Shown here one piece after another: positions 55,318-64,000 of a DNA stretch of 64,000 nucleotides. The notes under the pieces are model-generated. The model was not told where the DNA came from. It saw nothing but the letters and a program-made list of their open reading frames with translations, and did no database searches. The stretch covers positions 4,123,395 to 4,187,394 of the forward strand of contig OX336345.1 of the NCBI GenBank assembly GCA_946902875.1, written 5' to 3'. Positions within the stretch are counted from its first letter, which is position 1; each line of letters starts with the position of its first letter. The position numbers and the translations under genes are program-made. Source of the DNA: Nematopogon swammerdamellus. Taxonomy: Eukaryota > Arthropoda > Insecta > Lepidoptera > Adelidae.

Positions 55318-55717
55318 CTAGCTTTTGCCCGCAGCTTCGCTCGCGTGAAATTCGTATTTAAAAAGAGAAGAAAGTAAGTAAACACGCTACCGTACTTTTA
55401 TTTCGGCGCGCGGAACAATTAGGTTTGTATGAGAGCCACATCTTAGCGCAACCGGAACTGAATTTTATTTACCCTATCCTGTGTCGCGTATAGTTAAATG
55501 TGCTTGTACTAAGTTTCATCAAATTCGGATGATCGGTTTAAGAGTTATGGAGGAACATACATACATACAGAAAATATTTCTAAAAATGGTAAATTTAGTT
55601 TTAGTATCATACTCGTACATAGAGTCTACAAACGCAATATCTCATAAAAAAATTTAATTACTCCATGACCATCCCTTGATTATTATTTTATTACCTATTA
55701 GTAATGAGATACCTTCG
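55318..55717 (-). mobile_element. Non-autonomous Helitron (about 400 bp)
   Basis: On the minus strand it starts TCTCATTACTAATAGGTAAT and ends ACGCGAGCGAAGCTGCGGGC, AAAAGCTAG. It shares the module TCGGATGATCGGTTTAAGAG ... CTCCATGACCATCCC with 20933-21512 but in single copy. T follows the 5' end; the 3' flank is T rather than A. Confidence 0.8.
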
Positions 55718-56199
55718 TTGAAAGTTTAGCAGTATGCTTGCTGAAAAGCTCTATTATATTATTCTCCGGCTATTGAAAATTGGTTCTTAAATGGCACTTG
55801 AAACTGAACTGAAATTCAGGACTAATTAAGAAATATTACGAATAATCAAATTTGGAAGCCACGAAATGTTCCCTAACTCACTGCAGACGGAGAGCCCCTC
55901 GTCTGTTTCTTCGCGGCCCCGCCCTTCCCGTCCGCCCCGCTCCCGCAGGGATCCTGAGCTTCTGATGATACTCGCAATTAATCTCAAAGTAACGACTTGT
56001 AAAATTTCGAAACACCGACGCCATAACTTGGAGAAACTGAAATAATCACTCGGTTAATAAATGTCGGCGTACGTTTTATTTCGAGCTCTCTTAATTGATA
56101 TCGCTTGACGACCATAATTTTCAAGAGTATTTAAATATTACTTTGTCGTTTGTTAAAAATATCATTTGGGAATTTTATCGTCTGCCTTTACGTTGAATT
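55718..56199. other. Repeat-poor stretch, possible conserved non-coding DNA
   Basis: CTCGCAATTAATCTCAAAG, TAATCACTCGGTTAATAAAT and CTCTTAATTGATATCGC give an ATTA-rich cluster beside a GC-rich block (CGCGGCCCCGCCCTTCCCGT). Suggestive only. Confidence 0.2.
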
Positions 56200-56490
56200 A
56201 GATCGAGAGATCCTGTTGTATTCGATCGAGTGATCTTGTTGCATTCGATCGATTCATCTTGTATTCCATCGAGTGATCTTTTTGCATTCGATCTAGTCAA
56301 CTTGTTGCTTTCGATGGTCATCTTGTTACATTCGATCGAGTCATCTTTTTTCATTCGATCCAGTGATCTTGTTGAATTCGATGGTGTGATCTAGTTGCAT
56401 TCGATCTAGTCAACTTGTTGCATTCGATTCAGTAATCTTGTTAAATTCAATCGTGTGATCTTGTTTCATTCGATCGAGTGATTCTTGTTC
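56200..56490 (+). repeat. 23-bp minisatellite, about 12 units
   Basis: The consensus unit is CGATCGAGTGATCTTGTTGC plus ATT. Copies vary by substitutions and small deletions (for example CGATGGTCATCTTGTTACATT). The unit contains two GATC words, giving an unusual density of GATC sites. Confidence 0.9.
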
Positions 56491-57948
56491 AAAATCGTTT
56501 ACTGGTGGTTCTCCCAGAGCGGCCGTTGTCCCACCGCTGCCGGTCACTCGGCGGCGGCGCTCCCCCGAGCTTCCACGATCATCTCTCGACTGCAATCTGC
56601 TTCTCCTCTCTCCACCAGTCGATAAATCCTCCTCGTTAAATCCGAAAGCGCAATACGAGAAGCGTACCGTACATTAGGCACTTTTAAATTTCCTCTTCGA
56701 ACCGGATTTATATGCAAATTGCATGCTAAGGCCTGTCCGATTCGGAATACGCCGGCGGATGTGATGCCGCCATAATAGTAGATTTTATTAAATTTGTAGC
56801 GACGACGGAGCGGGACCGCGCACCGCATGGCGCATAGCAAACACTCGCTCCCAATCAAGCAGATTTAAAATCACCGAATTGTTTGCCCTGTAGAAATTGT
56901 TTAAACGCATTGTGCCAGTTGTTTTTGTGCAGAGCTGATTGCCGACGCTAATAAAAATCAATTTCGGTCACGGCGTGGTCCCGACGAATATTTACTCTTT
57001 TCATCTAAATAGTTTTCCGTTTCTATCTTCTTTTTTTTCAATCAATTGATTGGATCCGATGGCCGGCGTCACTCATACCTTGTATTTGTTAAGTAGTTAA
57101 TTGGCTGTCGAGTTAATGCAGTTCTGATTGGATTGATTAATATATTAATAACAGCTGTTGCCTGAAATATTTTGGAATTATTTCGCTGTTTATAATATCA
57201 GTTGCATTACTAATTATCTGCATTTTCAATTTGAGTGAAAATAGAAGTCACTCCGTGAATTTGTGTTTATCACGACTATCAGAGTTTTGTTATCCACACA
57301 CAATAATATTTTCCTAATGCTCGTATGTTGTTGATCTTAGAATATTTTCGTTTAGTTGATTCATTTTGATTACCTTTTTGACTTTTGTAAGTAACAAAAT
57401 TTGTACAAAACCGGCGTCGTGGCGTTATTCCTGAGTTCTTGCAGTACAATACTGAAAACTCCGGTTACCCCGATTGTCTGGATACGGTGTATGATATGTG
57501 CGTATTTTGTACATAACCAATTTGAGAAAAGTGGGAACATTATCGCCAGACAAGTCAGGTGACCGTCGTGGGTGACCGCTACGCAGTGTCATAATTTAAA
57601 GCTCATAATCAAATCATAAGCTAGTCTCAGTAGAGATCGCAACATTTTAGCTTTTTTAATCATTATTATCTACCTATCTGTGATCATCTTCAAGTCTCTC
57701 AGCGTTATCACTGTGGTCGTTCGCATGTTCATCAGTTTCCAGTTCTTCCACACGATCCCGTTGTTGGTCATAGAAATCGTGTGTGACACTTCATCAGGTG
57801 AGGCAACTTCTTGCAGATTGCAAGTCGTTTGTCTTAGTCCGGGTCCCTAGAGGCGGAGTATTGACGTAGTCATTACAGATGATGAGGACCGACAGGCTTG
57901 CGATGTGGGTCTGTACCGGAACGCGGAAAATGCGATTAGAAGTACCGC
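56491..57948. other. Unassigned
   Basis: A GC-rich start (CACTCGGCGGCGGCGCTCCC) with conflicting minus frames of 61-104 codons, then AT-rich DNA. GGTTACCCCGATTGTCTGG at 57465 is a repeat D end fragment. No gene recognised. Confidence 0.3.
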
Positions 57949-58170
57949 GTGGAGTCGGTACTTAAGAGGAATAGCCCCATTGCATCTCTCCCCGTGCATG
58001 TCGTAAAAGGCGACTAAGGGTTAAGGACAAGGTCGCCGTGCTAAAGGGCGACAGACTAGCCACCTATCACCTTGGCGCGGTCCTTCCACAGAGTCATGCA
58101 GCAGGTGGGTCTTCGTGCCTTACTTGCTGCTTGATAGGTTACGTACCTTATCGGAATACTTTGCTAAACA
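57949..58170 (+). repeat. Repeat D with its GTGTGGGGCCGG-type head
   Basis: GTCGGTACTTAAGAGGAATA, GCCCCATTGCATCTCTCCCC, GTGCATGTCGTAAAAGGCGA, CTAAAGGGCGACAGACTAGC, CGGTCCTTCCACAGAGTCAT, GCAGGTGGGTCTTCGTGCC and CTTGCTGCTTGATAGG, in order. The head is the one used by SINE-C. Confidence 0.8.
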
Positions 58171-58227
58171 GTGTGGTATGTATGTTAATAGACTATATGA
58201 CCGGTCACACTGTCAATTTGCAGAGTT

Positions 58228-58496
58228 ACTTTTTTTTTTTTTTTTTATGTAATCCGGTATGGGTGGCTGAGTTGGAGGGGCCAAAGCGCATGCTCCGACC
58301 AGCCAATATCACCTCCGAGAAAGTAGGTGCCATACCGGAGACTTCCCTGGATTGCTGGCTATACTGGACTAGAGGAGAACACAACCGAGGTTGCTATGCG
58401 GCCATCTTACATCCAGTACGGTGGTACCAACCCAGTCGGCTACAAATTGAGCCTACCACCTAGTAAGGGGCAAGGGAAGGGACCTACAGTTTTACT
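58228..58496 (-). mobile_element. SINE-B, 3' part
   Basis: A T-run of about 18, then ATGTAATCCGGTATGGGTGG, CTCCGACCAGCCAATATCAC, CATACCGGAGACTTCCCTGG, CGTACTGGATGTAAGATGG (complement) and the shared block, ending GACCTACAGTTTTAC. The tRNA-like head is truncated. Confidence 0.85.
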
Positions 58497-58694
58497 TAAG
58501 TTTAAATCAGAGACCCATGTTAATTCTTAATTAATTTTCTGCCAGCCTGTCAGAGTACTTTAGTTTGTAAACGGGTTGAAATAAAATCTCCTTAGAATTG
58601 TGTTGTAGTCTTCCGTTTGTCCGGACGTTCCATTAAATTGAAGGACAAATTTTGTCCTCGTCACTCTTGGTCGTTTGTGGAGCTGTACGGTTTT

Positions 58695-58883
58695 GTCAGC
58701 CTCGGTACCTGAGCGCGGTAAGTACTTGGATGGGTGACCGCTCGACCGTTGGAGGCTGACCGTGGTTCGGATTCCGCGTAAAACTGTAGGTCCCTTCCCT
58801 TCTTACCTTACTAGGTGGTAGGGTTTAACCCGCCCGGTGTTGGCACCACCGTACTGAATGAAAGGTCGGTAGAAGGGGATATA
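58695..58883 (+). mobile_element. SINE-A, 5' part, interrupted by a fold-back element
   Basis: GTCAGCCTCGGTACCTGAGC, GCGGTAAGTACTTGGATGGG, TGACCGCTCGACCGTTGG, GTGGTTCGGATTCCGCG and TTACTAGGTGGTAGGGTTTA. The A-box/5S junction has a deletion. The element breaks at TATA (58880-58883) and resumes at 59753-59815 (GTCTAGTTCAGTGCAGCC, GGGAAGCACTG). Confidence 0.85.
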
Positions 58884-59752
58884 CAGGGTGACCCAGTTAT
58901 AGTAGTCCAAAATTTTTTTTTAGATGGAGGACATCATGTTGACTCATTTAAAAACAACATTAGTTTCGCGAAAATCAATAGTTTAGAAGTTATGATTTTT
59001 TTTAACTTTTTTTGAAATTTCTCTGATGATTTTTTTAAAAATCACTGTGAAAAAAAAAGTACTACCGGAGATTTGCCCATGCCCTTAAAAACTACCTATA
59101 CATATCACGATTCTCCAGACCAAAAATTGTAGTGGTGTAATAATTGTAACATATTCAAAATTAACATCATTTGTACAAAGTCACTGCAATAAAAAGTGAC
59201 GATTACCTTAATTAAGATGTTAAAAAAAAAATTATTTTTTTTTTATTAAGGTAATCGTCACTTTTTATTGTAGTGACTTTGTACACATTATGTTAATTTT
59301 GAATATGTTACAATTATTACACCACTACAATTTTTGGTCTGGAGAATTGTGATATGTATAGGTAGTTTTTAAGGGCATGGGCAAATCTCCGGTAGTACTT
59401 TTTTTTTTCACAGTGATTTTTCAAAAATTCATCAGTTTTAATGTAATCTGAACAAAAATTCACTGAAAGGGCTATAGAAACAGTACAGTCTAGGAGTAAA
59501 CCTTAAAACTATTCATTACGTACTAGCTACATGTCTCCTCTACTTCCATACCAATTTTCATTCGATTTTGTGGAATAGATATCCAACTAGAGCGGTTAAT
59601 GTGACTAAAATAGAGAAATTTCAAAAAAAGTTTAAAAAAATCATAACTTCTAAACTATTGATTTTCGCGGAACTAATGTTGTTTTTAAATGAGTCAACAT
59701 GATGTCCTCCATCTAAAAAAAATTTTTGGACTACTATAACTGGGCCACCCTG
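58884..59752. mobile_element. Fold-back DNA element, 869 bp, TATA target duplication
   Basis: It begins CAGGGTGACCCAGTTATAGT and ends ACTATAACTGGGCCACCCTG. TATA lies on both sides. Left arm 58884-59215 and right arm about 59240-59752 pair almost throughout (GATGGAGGACATCATGTTGA, GAGATTTGCCCATGCCCTTA, TTTTTGGTCTGGAGAAT-type words). The right arm has about 175 bp absent from the left (59435-59610), so the left arm lost a segment. A near-palindromic centre (GTGACGATTACCTTAATTAA) sits at about 59200-59260. Confidence 0.88.
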
Positions 59753-59815
59753 TATAAATACCTATTGGTTTTCTGTCTAGTTCAGTGCAGCCGGCTCAAC
59801 GTAAGGGAAGCACTG
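59753..59815 (+). mobile_element. SINE-A continuation after the fold-back element
   Basis: TATAAATACCTATTGGTTTT, CTGTCTAGTTCAGTGCAGCC and GTAAGGGAAGCACTG continue tail 1. The end is cut where SINE-B begins at 59824. Confidence 0.8.
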
Positions 59816-59823
59816 TTATTTTA

Positions 59824-60225
59824 GCGGCGGGTGGCCGAGTGGTTTGGGCATCGGCTTCTCATGCGAGAGGTCTGAGGTTCGAATCCGGTCGGCGTGTACC
59901 AATGAGTTTTTTCTGACGAAAAAATGTACATGCATACCTACACCTGCTGCTTCACCGTTCGGAACCGGTGTAAAACTGTAGGTCCCTTCCCTTGCCCCTT
60001 ACAAGGTGGTAGGCTCAAATTGTAGCCGACTGAATTGGTACCATTGGATGTAAGATGTCCGCATAGCAGCCTCGGTTGTGTTCTCCTCTAGTCCAGTATA
60101 TCCAGGGAAGTCTCCGGTATGGCACATACCTTCATACCTTCTCGGAGGTGATATTGGCTAGTCGGAGTATGTGGTTTGGCCCCTCCGACTCAGCCACCCA
60201 TACCGGATTACATTAAGAAAAAAAC
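59824..60225 (+). mobile_element. SINE-B, full length
   Basis: GCGGCGGGTGGCCGAGTGGT (A box), GAGGTTCGAATCCGGTCGG (B box), TGCTGCTTCACCGTTCGGAA, the shared block CTTACAAGGTGGTAGGCTCA, tail 2 and an A-rich end. Very close to the copy at 4550-4953. Confidence 0.9.
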
Positions 60226-61510
60226 CTAAGAAATGACGAGTGTGGTAGTGATGGAAGTGGTTAAGAACGCGACTCAGATAGAGCCATCGAAGGGGACAGT
60301 AATGTAATTGTCCTGTTAATCAACGGGAGACTCAGACGCATTGAATTATAATTTAAAATTAGCTCTTTCAATCGCGGCTGTCTGTTGCGCGGAGGATTAA
60401 GCGATGTCGCAGCGTTCAGTGGCTTTATTGTCGTCTGTGTGTGAGTGACTTCTGAAGCGCTCGAAGGCAGCTAAACAATGCTGTGATTTTTAGATTTTAT
60501 TCCTGCCACCGGTTCTATTGGATAGTGTCAAGCTTCTGAATAATTCCGTGTATTTGATTTTTTTATGCCATCCGACATGTGTGTCTTGAGTCAGAGGGGT
60601 CCGTGAACATGCTTCAACCAACCGGCATCACCTGCTAGAAGAAAATACTAATATTTTCGAAAGTTAAGTAGGACGTACGTTTTGCATTACGTCTTTCGCT
60701 TGCGGTCCGTATGTAATATTAATTTCCATGTTTAAATAATATGTAAAGTTAAAAGAAAAACTTGCCCTAGGCAGATCACTTTTAGTGGACATCTGCCGAA
60801 CATGGAATCAACTGTCAAAACACGACCCCTCGACCCCTCGAACACGTTTCGTTATTATTTCGCGTATTATATTAGTCTCATTTCGAAACTTGATGATGAC
60901 TCATCATCAAATCTTGTGAAAATCTTGAAAAAAACTATTTTGAATGAGATAAATAGATTTCACACAACTGCACGGAATGATTAAAAATTTTATGCAGGGC
61001 CCGACGAACGCCATCTATTGAAATTAGTCCGATGTGGCAATTCCGATTTTAATTTAAGACATTTAGATACAACTATATGGAGACAATATAGCAACCTCTC
61101 ACTCAATGTAGCAGGTGGGTCTTGGTGCCTTACTCAACAAAGTTATACCACGGATGCTCTTACTTAAGGTTGAATATAGCTAGAATTAAGATATCTTGAG
61201 CCAGAATATGCCCACTGGAATGATTCACTCACTTTGAATTAACGTACTTTCTCACTTTGCCTACGTACGTCGCATGAACAGAGTTAGACAACGGATGCTT
61301 TAGTCTTCTGCCTCGTGTGACGCACAGTGCAGAAGGCGACGACACCGCCGTCAAAAGGTGGCCCGAACGGTCACCTTGTAGGAATTAATATCCGTTTTTT
61401 GTTACATTTAAATAAAATTAATGTTATGCCTTGTATATGCGTCGTGGTCTTTTGATTTTATTATGATCTCTCAGGTTCGGTCAGGCGAGTGGAACGAGAT
61501 ATTATAATTA
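60226..61510. other. Mostly unassigned; SINE-B tail fragment at 60560-60636 (minus)
   Basis: TTTTTTATGCCATCCGACAT, GAGTCAGAGGGGTCCGTGAA and ACCAACCGGCATCACC match tail 2 in reverse. GTAGCAGGTGGGTCTTGGTG at about 61108 is a repeat D fragment. The remainder shows no genes. Confidence 0.4.
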
Positions 61511-61834
61511 CATACATACATACCACGAGCTGTATCCTGACAATCGGGGTAAGCACAGCAATCTGTGTTATGCTGCAAGTACTCTTGTATGTAAATTACA
61601 ACACAACACCGAACACCGCGTTTAGCGATGTACCTATTAGGACAAGATAACTATCAGGCAGCAAGTAAGGCACGAAGACCCACGCATGCATGCATCGGTG
61701 GAAGGACCGTGTCAGGGTGAGAGGTGGCTAGCCCGACGCCCTTTAGCATGACATCTTGTCATCTTAGTCGCCTTTTACGAAATCCACGGAGAGAGATGCA
61801 TTGGGGCTATTATTTTTAAGTTTTGGCCCCACAC
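61511..61834 (-). repeat. Repeat D, near-complete copy with head
   Basis: In plus orientation: CATACATACATACCACGAGC, GACAATCGGGGTAAGCAC, ACAACACCGAACACCGCG, GCATCGGTGGAAGGACCG, CGACGCCCTTTAGCATG, GAGAGATGCATTGGGGCTAT and TTTTGGCCCCACAC. The last part is the complement of the SINE-C head. Confidence 0.8.
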
Positions 61835-61855
61835 ATACACACCTACTACGTCTAA

Positions 61856-62000
61856 GGCCCACTTGCACCAACACGAGTTTAGAGTTAAGTAGCGAGTTAT
61901 GGATTTAAACGCGGTTTAAACGCGGTTCCCACATACAACGGGTGCTAGTTTAACGAGTTAAACTGGTTTATAGTTAAACTCGTGTTGGTGCAAGTGGGCC
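61856..62000. mobile_element. MITE, 145 bp, PIF/Harbinger-like, TAA target duplication
   Basis: GGCCCACTTGCACCAACACG at the left and CGTGTTGGTGCAAGTGGGCC at the right are a perfect inverted pair that extends through GAGTTTA. TAA flanks both sides (61853-61855, 62001-62003). A central GTTTAAACGCGGTTTAAAC word is itself repetitive. Confidence 0.92.
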
Positions 62001-62018
62001 TAAGATCCTCTGTTCCGT

Positions 62019-62146
62019 TTTAAAGTGTAGCCGACGTGAAATTAAGGGAAGCACTCACATGGCACCTAGTTCACCCGGTGTTATAGGCTGACATTACGGA
62101 TGTTGTAGGTGATGTAGCCAACCGTGTCAGATTAAAAAAAAAAACA
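62019..62146 (+). mobile_element. SINE tail 1 fragment
   Basis: GTGTAGCCGACGTGAAATTA, AGGGAAGCACTCACATGGCA, CACCCGGTGTTATAGGCTGA, GTTGTAGGTGATGTAGCC and an A-run. Confidence 0.85.
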
Positions 62147-63534
62147 AAAAGATATGTTCGGGGTCCGAACTTCGGACGATGAATTATGCTGAAAAAAAAA
62201 ATATATTTTCCACCATGTAAATGTTGTTTACAGATATTCGTAGAAATGTTGTTGTTCACTGACGCGGTGTAATGCGGGTTATGCGCAGGCGGCTAATGAT
62301 CAAACGGCAATTTCCTTTACTGCCGCCGCGATGCTTTAAATGGATACATATTCAAACCTATTAATTGTTCAAAGAAGCTGCTGTTGTGAGTTCTTAGAAA
62401 AGCGAGTACAAATTGGGGCCACCCCCCCCCCCCCCCAACGAGCAAACCCCCCCCCCCCCCCCTCCCCTCCCGCCCCCACATCCGCCCCGTGACCCGCGGC
62501 ATCCGCCCCCAGCAGCGGCGGCGCGGTCGCGGCGGAGTTCCCGCGAGTCTCAACATAATGGCCTCCCGGCTTTTATTGTAGGCCGCTAAGCGCTTTCGCA
62601 CGCCCATTGTTATTTATTATTAACACAATTTTGCAAGGTGCTCCCTTAATTATAGCATTTAGTGTTCAGCATTACGTTAAATTATTCAAATTACGTTTAA
62701 TTTAACGTTTTCCGCCCAAAGGTATTTTTCCACGGTGCGTTAAGGGCGCGCGGGGTTGGCGTCTCGTCGCGCAATCGCATCAATTAGTTTGTTAACAGGT
62801 TGAGCGCCGCTCAAGTGTGTTTTTTTTTTGTGGTTTCACCCTGAATTACCCGTACAAAAGGCCATAGAAAATTTGCCTAAGAAAAGAAAATTGTTTTTGC
62901 CAGTTTGGGTTGCCAGATCCCGAAATCGAAATTACTCCCAGAAAACTGATAAATTCGCTGAAACCGACGTACATTACACGTAGCACCTATACATGGCAAC
63001 TTCAAGTAGGGACAGTGCCTCGAATTTCAAGAAGTGTACCGCCAATATTACTTACCTAACTGATTCAGTTTTAATATATGTAAATCAGCGCAGATCGATA
63101 GCTTTTTGAAAACACGATTTGATTAACTTCGCTCGATAGAAAAAAATCATGAACATGCTTCTAAATTTAGTTATAAAAACGTATTTAAGGCAACGTGACC
63201 AAATCAAGGCTTTGGAATTTAATTTATTTTGTTGGTTAATATATATCTAAATTCGTAGCTTTTTACTTTCTTGTTTCCATTCGTAGTTGTGGAATAAAAA
63301 AATAAAAACCAAATTTTTTATTGATTCATTGTGTTGCATCCTACTCCAACCAGCGAAAGCGGCGCCTTAAAAGAGGAGTACGGGTGAATAAGGGTTGACA
63401 GGGCCTTAAGGGACCTCTCCGCCCGATGCACAATGCAGTTTTCAATTAATGTTATTGCAGCCAGTTCAGTCGGAGTGGACCAGGCGATGGGCGGGCCGGT
63501 GCGTCGCGTCGCTCCGTTCTGTTTTAATAACTCT
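62147..63534. other. Non-coding; C-runs at 62420-62465 and a GC-rich block to about 62560
   Basis: Two long C-runs lie near CTCCCGCCCCCACATCCGCC. The 96-codon minus frame here is glycine/arginine low complexity. 62600-62800 is repeat-poor with ATTA words (TAAATTATTCAAATTACGTT). No gene recognised. Confidence 0.3.
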
Positions 63535-63546
63535 AAGTGGGTGATT

Positions 63547-63699
63547 TAGGTCATCTGTCCACCTAGGTAGTCCACCACTAAAAAAGGTAGCCGGGAGTGG
63601 ATGGATGAGAAGAGCGGAAGACCGCGTGTGGTGGCGTGCCTTGGGAGAGGCCTATGTCCAGCAGTGGACCGATACAGGCTGATTATGATGATGATGATG
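63547..63699 (+). mobile_element. 5'-truncated RTE-type LINE, 12-bp target duplication
   Basis: The plus strand 63584-63682 encodes KVAGSGWMRRAEDRVWWRA, LGEAYVQQWTDTG and a stop, then GATTATGATGATGATGATG. AAGTGGGTGATT is exactly duplicated at 63535-63546 and 63700-63711. Nearly identical to 52612-52748 and truncated close to the same point. Confidence 0.9.
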
Positions 63700-63719
63700 A
63701 AGTGGGTGATTCATTAGAT

Positions 63720-63939
63720 CAGTGGTTCCCAATTAATATTTTAACCGGTACCCCTTAGCGAATGTTCTGGGACCCAAGTACCCCTGCCTGAGTAAAATAT
63801 TTAAATAAAATAATTTTCATATGAATGTAATTTTTACATAGGTAGTAATATTGTTTATGAATCGTATAAGTTATATAGTATATTAGGGAAATACTACTAA
63901 AGCAATACCATCAATACTATAATATGAAATAGGTCTAGG
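63720..63939 (+). mobile_element. Possible 5' end of a hAT element
   Basis: CAGTGGTTCCCAATTAAT and TACCCCTTAGCGAATG, TTCTGGGACCCAAGTACCCC resemble hAT terminal sequence (CAGTGGTTC-CAA). No matching 3' end or target duplication lies inside the window. Confidence 0.4.
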
Positions 63940-64000
63940 CACGATCAAAAGGGGAAGCACTGACATGGCACCTAGTTCACCCGGTGTTATGGGCTGACAT
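63940..64000 (+). mobile_element. SINE tail 1, cut by the window end
   Basis: GGGGAAGCACTGACATGGCA, CCTAGTTCACCCGGTGTTAT and GGGCTGACAT. Confidence 0.8.

Overview
This window is repeat-dense DNA from an insect nuclear genome, almost certainly a moth or butterfly (Lepidoptera). Three things point there: Helitron-like elements that begin TCcATACTAATATTATAAA and end GGAGCCGCGGGC...CTAG; several tRNA/5S-headed SINE families; and many 5'-truncated non-LTR retrotransposon tails ending RTGKLWNALP...GRHGIRNP. No complete host gene, rRNA or functional tRNA is visible. The longest open frames (about 250-280 codons, 33.8-34.7 kb) are artefacts of a hexanucleotide satellite. The best host-coding candidate is a single 59-nt exon-like block at 1227-1285 with canonical splice signals, so much of the window may be intronic or intergenic.

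Layout. 1-0.3 kb: 3' end of a Helitron-like element carrying 68-bp minisatellite units. 0.3-10 kb: the exon candidate, a Penelope-like remnant, a local tandem duplication, a tRNA-headed SINE and Jockey/CR1-type LINE tails. 10-17.8 kb: SINEs, a pentanucleotide microsatellite, LINE tails, a short Helitron and two TIR elements. 17.9-20.5 kb: a nest in which a hAT-like element with an 8-bp target duplication sits inside one SINE, which sits inside another, and the hAT-like element itself holds a fold-back structure. 20.9-25 kb: Helitron and SINE copies and a G-run in CpG-rich DNA. 25.2-26.8 kb: a TAA-flanked TIR element containing a second TIR element and a LINE tail. 27-33 kb: a LINE reverse-transcriptase remnant split by a Helitron, plus many truncated SINE and LINE pieces. 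33.3-37.2 kb: a 3.9-kb Helitron-like element carrying about 670 bp of GAGACG-type satellite and about 34 copies of a 68-bp repeat. 37.3-42.9 kb: more SINEs and a TATA-flanked MITE. 43-57.9 kb: comparatively repeat-poor, with clusters of ATTA-type motifs, one hAT MITE, one Helitron and a 23-bp minisatellite. 57.9-64 kb: another nest, in which an 869-bp fold-back element is inserted into a SINE, followed by further SINEs, a TAA-flanked MITE, an RTE fragment with a 12-bp target duplication, and the possible start of a hAT element.

The most distinctive signal is a modular SINE network. One central block (TTACTAGGTGGTAGGGTTTAA and what follows) occurs with three different 5' heads and two different 3' tails. 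One head is a chimera of tRNA-like A and B boxes around the 5S rRNA internal control region. For reference, the local names used below are: SINE-A (5S/tRNA head, tail 1), SINE-B (tRNA-like head, tail 2), SINE-C (GTGTGGGGCCGGTAC head, tail 1) and repeat D (the same GTGTGGGGCCGGTAC head on an unrelated body). All family assignments come from reading the sequence; no database search was run.
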